From the NCBI GenBank assembly GCA_000697665.1, contig KL197748.1, positions 12,088 through 76,087 of the forward strand: a stretch of 64,000 bases of DNA. Reading direction: 5' to 3'. Position numbers and translations under genes: made by a program. The notes beneath the pieces are model-generated. The model did no database searches and was not told the DNA's origin. It saw nothing but the letters and a program-made list of their open reading frames with translations. The stretch is from Jaapia argillacea MUCL 33604 (lineage: Eukaryota; Basidiomycota; Agaricomycetes; Jaapiales; Jaapiaceae). Positions 59,641 through 64,000 of the stretch are shown here, piece by piece; position 1 is the stretch's first letter; each line of letters begins with the position of its first letter.

Positions 59641-61194
59641 CTACCACGCTGAATCGCGACGCGGTTGACCCCACATAGCCTCATACATCTTGACAGCAGG
59701 ATCTACCTGAGGTCCCCATTCAGTTTGCGACGTACGGGGAGGGGGGCTACCGTTCGAAACATAATGAGGCTTCCAATCGAACGAAGGCGCAGAAGACATG
59801 GTATGAGAATCATAGGGAGGTGGTGGTGGCGAGGACGAGACATCTGAATTGACGATATCTGGGTGCGTTCTCCCACAGTGAGGATGACGTTCGGCGAATG
59901 GTCCTATAGCAAGCTCATCGGGTGGAGTGGAGAGCTCTATCGCCCACATCGGCTGAGGGGGATGAGGTGACTGCGAGATGGTCTTGTCGACAGCAAGACC
60001 GTGTCGTACGCTGTATGGGTATTCATCAGAAGACAGCGTCGGAGAGATTTCGGTTGGGGAAGAGGAGAGCTCGGGGGCCCATATGGGTCGCGGGGGTAGG
60101 GAAAGAGGTGAGACGGGCGAGATACACGATGGCGGGTTGGGAGAATACCCAAATCTATTCACTCCTAAGATGTGAAAACTATCCGAGTCCCACGGAGGTG
60201 ACGGAACTGCCGTAGAGGCGAGGCCCGACTGATGTGGATCGCGAAGCATCGCAGAGGCACTGTGTGGGTTCTCGTTCCACCCTATAACCGGCATGGGGAA
60301 CGATATCATAGGTCGTTGGTCGGTCGAAGGATTGCAACCAAGTGGATGAAGCGAACCGGTAGAGGTTATGGGAGAAAGTGAGGATTCGATCTCGGTGAGG
60401 CGAGGAGACTGTAAGCAAGTTTCGTCCTTCAAGTCCGTTCCAGGTCGACAGGTGATCAGAAGCCTCTCCTCCTGATATCGTTCGACAGCGGCAGGCTTGG
60501 CGCCCATTCGCTCATCAAACAATTCTGCGACGTGCGCCGAAACCTTCTCCAACTCCTTCATCCCATCAGATTCACCCATCGTACGCTTCAGTCCCGCCAA
60601 ATGAACAAACTGCTGAACCTTCACGAACTTCAGCGCATCCCACTCTCCCTCGACTTCTCCAGTCATCTTCCCCCATAACCCGGCCATCTCCTTATCGAAT
60701 CCCGAGTCCGAAATCACAGCTCGACTGACGAGATTCGTCCAGATGCATGAAGCGAGCCACCAACAATTGAATGTCCAAACGTTGTAGATATCGGCGGATT
60801 CGGTGATGATGTCGAGTAGAGTGGTGAGCGTGTGGAGTCCAGGACCTGGATTAAAACGAACCCAAGCCATGGTGACATCGCTACCACGATCAAAACCAAC
60901 TGTAACAGTGTCCTTGCAATTGGACCACGACTTGGACCAGAAGAGAGTCGACCACGAATCAGTATCGCGCTCAACGCGGATCTCGTGATAACCGTTCAAG
61001 ATTACAATGAGGTACTCGTGAGATGGTAGCCCAGGTTGTTTCATCCAGTCGATACCGGTGATCTGCATTTCTTTGCTGCCATCGCTACACGCTTCCGTAG
61101 AGGTTGCCCACTTTGAGAATTTGCGAACATTGAACTTTCCAGTGAGTCTGTGGTGGCGAGCAGATGGAAGACGGCTGAGGGTATCGTTAGGCAT
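59641..61194 (-). CDS. Hypothetical 517-residue protein with Cys/Trp-rich core
   Basis: A single-exon frame from ATG at 61194 to the stop at 59641. The first 230 residues look folded: LTGKFNVRKFSKWATSTEA, EYLIVILNGYHEIRVERDTD, GLHTLTTLLDIITESADIYN and WTFNCWWLASCIWTNLVSRA, then a helical stretch with MKELEKVSAHVAEL. I associate the NVWTFNCWWLA-type motif (Asn-Cys followed by aromatic residues) with a group of basidiomycete proteins of unknown function. From about residue 270 the chain is Ser/Pro-rich, with a two-fold internal repeat (PPRPIWAPELSSSPTEISP and HPPQPMWAIELSTPPDELA). No membrane segment. It has no introns, unlike most neighbours. Confidence 0.65.
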   Translation of the reverse strand: MPNDTLSRLPSARHHRLTGKFNVRKFSKWATSTEACSDGSKEMQITGIDWMKQPGLPSHEYLIVILNGYHEIRVERDTDSWSTLFWSKSWSNCKDTVTVGFDRGSDVTMAWVRFNPGPGLHTLTTLLDIITESADIYNVWTFNCWWLASCIWTNLVSRAVISDSGFDKEMAGLWGKMTGEVEGEWDALKFVKVQQFVHLAGLKRTMGESDGMKELEKVSAHVAELFDERMGAKPAAVERYQEERLLITCRPGTDLKDETCLQSPRLTEIESSLSPITSTGSLHPLGCNPSTDQRPMISFPMPVIGWNENPHSASAMLRDPHQSGLASTAVPSPPWDSDSFHILGVNRFGYSPNPPSCISPVSPLSLPPRPIWAPELSSSPTEISPTLSSDEYPYSVRHGLAVDKTISQSPHPPQPMWAIELSTPPDELAIGPFAERHPHCGRTHPDIVNSDVSSSPPPPPYDSHTMSSAPSFDWKPHYVSNGSPPPRTSQTEWGPQVDPAVKMYEAMWGQPRRDSAW

Positions 61195-61312
61195 CGAAAA
61201 GCGAAAGTGGTCGGGACGAGGCTGGGGGTGGAAGGGGCGATTCAGTGAGTCTATAAGGGTGACTGGAGAATGGACGTACGCAGGCTGATATTAGTTCAAC
61301 TGAAGATCAGCT

Positions 61313-61900
61313 CTAGAAGGTGATGCAGTGATGTCGACTGCGACTGTTGCAAAGAGAGGCTGGAAAAGGATGGATTGTACTTATACTGGGCAACACTCCG
61401 ACGCGTGCAGTCAGCGAGGCGACCTCAAGGGAAGGTCGATCACCGATACCACCAATCATAACGGCGACAGAAGGGCGAGGTTCGACACAAACATGACAGC
61501 TCACGCAGGATACAGTCGGCGATATCCTGGCGATAGCGGTGATGAACGCCAGAAATACGATAATTGGGAAAGCAACAATGAACAGCAAAGCTGTCGATGC
61601 TGTAGACGCCGCATCATATAACCAGGAACAAAGCCGATGCACTTGAAGCACTGAATACAGGCCTCGCGAATTTGGAGGATTCAGAAAGAGTGAAAACACG
61701 AGCGAATTGATCCTGTAGATCCTGTAGAACTTTGGTTCGGAGTCTCTTAGCTCCGAGTGCGTGCGTGGCCTTGAGCTGAAAGAATCAAACAATGAGGATG
61801 TACACCACTCGGAGGAGATGCTCCTTGCCGATCTCATCATGGCATCATCGTGTCGGGAATATTCTGAGCTTGGCCCCCACAAGCGTTGATGAGAAACCAA
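61313..61900 (-). other. Possible membrane protein fragment
   Basis: An unspliced minus-strand frame of 195 codons containing one clear hydrophobic segment (ALLFIVAFPIIVFLAFITAI) followed by a Cys-rich stretch (VSCVSCHVCVEP). It could be a single-pass membrane protein or chance. No homologue comes to mind and the rest is low complexity. Confidence 0.22.
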
Positions 61901-62005
61901 ACATATATAGAATTAGAGACACTAATCCCCTTTAAGTATTGACAGAGAGGGCAAAGACATTGGTTTGCTGGCCAGACGACGATGAGACTACAACAACCAG
62001 TATTA

Positions 62006-62261
62006 CAGCTGTTTGCATGTCGATAGTCCAATTTTCGCCAGCTCCGCACAGGAACATCCTTCAGAAGATAGCCTTATTAGGGAATAATATCAACACTCAG
62101 CCAGAGCTCGTCCAACCTGGACTCTGGAACCTCACAACGAGCAAGTGTTGCCATGTCCATGGTACTAAGGACGGCTCAGTTTCTATTTACCTGCTGCGCC
62201 TATAAACAACGATCCCTGAGTGGAATTGGCGCGAAATGGACTATCGACATGCAAACAGCTG
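62006..62261 (+). mobile_element. MITE of the Tc1/mariner family
   Basis: A 256-bp non-coding element with inverted ends CAGCTGTTTGCATGTCGATA (25 bp perfect, then imperfect), flanked by TA on both sides (62004-62005 and 62262-62263). Its right arm (about 62175-62261) aligns with the terminal repeat of the 50371-53874 element at roughly 80% by eye, including the ATTTACCTGCTGCGCCTATAAACAACGATC-like stretch. It is therefore a non-autonomous relative that depends on a transposase elsewhere. Confidence 0.85.
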
Positions 62262-62263
62262 TA

Positions 62264-63183
62264 GTGACGATAACGCGCAAACATTCAGAACGGGTCGAAC
62301 TAACTGAGGCCTGAGGCCTGAGGTCGAACCCGGTTTGGGTAAGTGGTGGCGCAATGAGAACGCCAGAGACCACTGTCTTGCTCGACCGACGACCACGGAT
62401 AGTTCACTTCTGATAATCCCGCATCTACTACTGGTACTCATGCACTCATCGAGGACCACCCGGGCACGCCCAACCCAAACAATACCGAACTCACACTGGC
62501 GGTCCTACGCAACAAAGAAATCGCAGACTTCAAGACGCTTAGGACTCTTGAGAACATATCCTCCTCGGCCATGACGAAAGGTGATCTTATCAAGATCTGT
62601 GTAATTAGGAAACGGCTCGTTTTTTTCGATGATAAACTCGACTAGATGGTTGACGGGATGATACCCAAGGTGCAGGCAAAATAAATGAAGAGCGAGCGAC
62701 TTCCTGGTCTCGCCTGGACAGAAGCACGGGACGAAGTGATGTGGGTCGCGTTCACTCGTCTGACCATGTCAATGGAGTTGATTACACCATCCAAAGGCAA
62801 TTCTCACAGTGGGTGGGAAAGCGTTCGTTTCCAGGAGATCACAGAGATATCGTATGTCCGTTCTGATCGTCCTTTCCCATTCGGGGAGCAGCTACTCGCC
62901 TAATATCTCAAAGACGCTTTCTCACTCTCCAGTACGCAACGATCATCATCGTCCATCACGATGCAGGCAAATAGTATCCGACTATACATCGAGACAGCAC
63001 CGCTGAACAGATGTTTCGCGATTGTGGTCCTCCCACCGTCCATGCTTGCGGTGTCGCTATCGTACAGCTATTGTATAATTCCTCCACCTCTCATCGCCTT
63101 CCGCATCCCAGTTACAGTCCATTCGTCTGTCTCGGTGCTCATCCCCTCCGTATCGATGCTTCAAATACCCCTCGTGATCGTAG
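62264..63183. other. Intergenic stretch without a supported gene
   Basis: Short open frames only. It lies between the MITE and the 3' end of the helicase gene. Confidence 0.4.
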
Positions 63184-64000
63184 TTAGTATAGACGGCAAG
63201 ATACTTTATTCCCATCTCCTAGGACAGGGCATAGACCCATAACAGACTTCACGTTCTTTCTCTTCTCCTCCTGGGTCTGGCGTGACAACGATCCAAGATT
63301 AGACTAAAGAAAATTGCAACAACCAGAACAACCTCACCTCGACGATTACTTGCTCAATGGAGTCCTCGACAATCATAAGATATACGAACACTGGTTTGGC
63401 CTGACCAATACGATAGACTCGGTCACAAGCTTGGGACTAGATCCAAAAAGATCAGTAAAGGATCTTTGGGTCGAGAAGGGAAAAGTATACCTCAACAAAT
63501 GGATTCCACCAGGGTTCCATCAATATGACATGGTTGCAACTTGTGATATTTAATCCTGGAATGGGCCTCGTGAACTGATAGTATACGGAGATGGAAGAAA
63601 GGAGCTTACCTGCCCCACCAGCCATGATAGACATCAGGAGCACCGAACACTCCTCATCCGACCTGACCTTCTCCAAGGCAGTCTCACGCTGACGTGGACT
63701 CATATCGCCATCATCTACGTAGAGATGAGTAAACGAGCCCAATACACAATCTCAGCAAGATGGGACTAACAGGTGACGTAGCCGATATCTCTCTCGACAA
63801 GGGCCAAGCCCAACAAGCCCATGCTGCCCTTCCAGTGAGACTAGACGGGGGAGGTGTGAGATGGAAATCATATGTCAGGCGAGGCGAGACGTACGAAAAC
63901 GATGATCTTGTCCGAGGGGGACTGAAAGCGGATCGTCTCAATGAGCCCCAATACGGCACCAATCTTGCTGGAAAGGTATGTGTCGTCGAAGACCTCCTTC
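63184..64000 (-). CDS. SNF2-family helicase, C-terminal part (gene continues beyond the window)
   Basis: Minus-strand exons carry the second RecA-like lobe. In order they read: SKIGAVLGLIETIRFQSPSD and KIIVF near the right edge; GLALVERDIGY; VDDGDMSPRQRETALEKVR with CSVLLMSIMAGGA; GLNITSCNHVILMEPWWNP; then ACDRVYRIGQAKPVFVYLMI, and a short tail ending at 63184. The VYRIGQ with preceding Asp/Arg is motif VI with both arginines, and EPWWNP is motif V. This matches the Rad5/Rad16/HLTF-like branch of SNF2 ATPases acting on chromatin or DNA repair. After IGQ...IVE the product ends with a short basic tail (RQTQEEKRKNVKS). The gene is partial only because the window ends. No damage was seen. Confidence 0.82.

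Noticed and set aside
1-64000. CRISPR array, bacterial operons, LTR or other virus-like elements
   Set aside because: No regularly spaced repeats, no bacterial gene layout, and no reverse-transcriptase, capsid or LTR features were recognised anywhere in the window.

Overview
The window looks like a gene-dense stretch of a basidiomycete nuclear genome, probably Agaricomycotina. Genes carry many short GT-AG introns of about 50-65 nt. Several products belong to families best known from that group (DUF6593, DUF6699, DUF6697, a KKSVRF-motif protein, a divergent G-protein alpha). A nuclear initiator tRNA is present, and no bacterial-type organisation was seen. All gene models were spliced by eye from frame continuity, splice sites and family motifs, with no database search. 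Layout, left to right: a decayed kinase-like stretch (about 1.4-2.1 kb); a PLP-dependent class V aminotransferase (4.1-5.6 kb); a bestrophin-type anion channel with 16 exons (5.9-8.6 kb); an importin-5/Kap121-type karyopherin (10.6-14.2 kb); two tandem secreted GH16 glucanases on the minus strand (14.5-18.9 kb); an aromatic-amino-acid decarboxylase (21.2-23.3 kb); an initiator tRNA-Met (25.2 kb); a cytochrome P450 (26.6-29.1 kb); a DUF6593 protein; a GNAT-like acetyltransferase (32.2-33.3 kb); a conserved unknown protein (33.7-34.5 kb); and two tandem membrane-anchored alpha/beta hydrolases, one with a nonsense codon (34.8-38.1 kb). Next come a highly divergent G-alpha-like gene with a helical N-terminal extension (38.7-40.8 kb), a DUF6699 gene (41.5-42.4 kb), a long DUF6697 coiled-coil protein (44.4-47.8 kb) and a KKSVRF protein (48.2-49.2 kb). 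A 3.5-kb Tc1/mariner-type transposon with TA target duplication, long terminal inverted repeats and a second convergent gene lies at 50.4-53.9 kb. The right part holds a gene-poor stretch, an inverted duplicate of the DUF6699 locus (57.9-59.1 kb), a 517-residue unknown protein, a 256-bp MITE of the same transposon family, and the 3' part of a SNF2-type helicase gene running off the right edge. Local duplication is the dominant theme: GH16 in tandem including upstream DNA, hydrolases in tandem, DUF6699 inverted about 16 kb apart, and an autonomous-type transposon with a related MITE. The most unusual loci are the G-alpha-like gene, whose GTPase motifs are degraded, and the bestrophin gene, whose best model needs a 3-nt and an 11-nt exon. 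The decarboxylase, P450, acetyltransferase and hydrolases could be a small metabolic neighbourhood, but that is only inferred from proximity.
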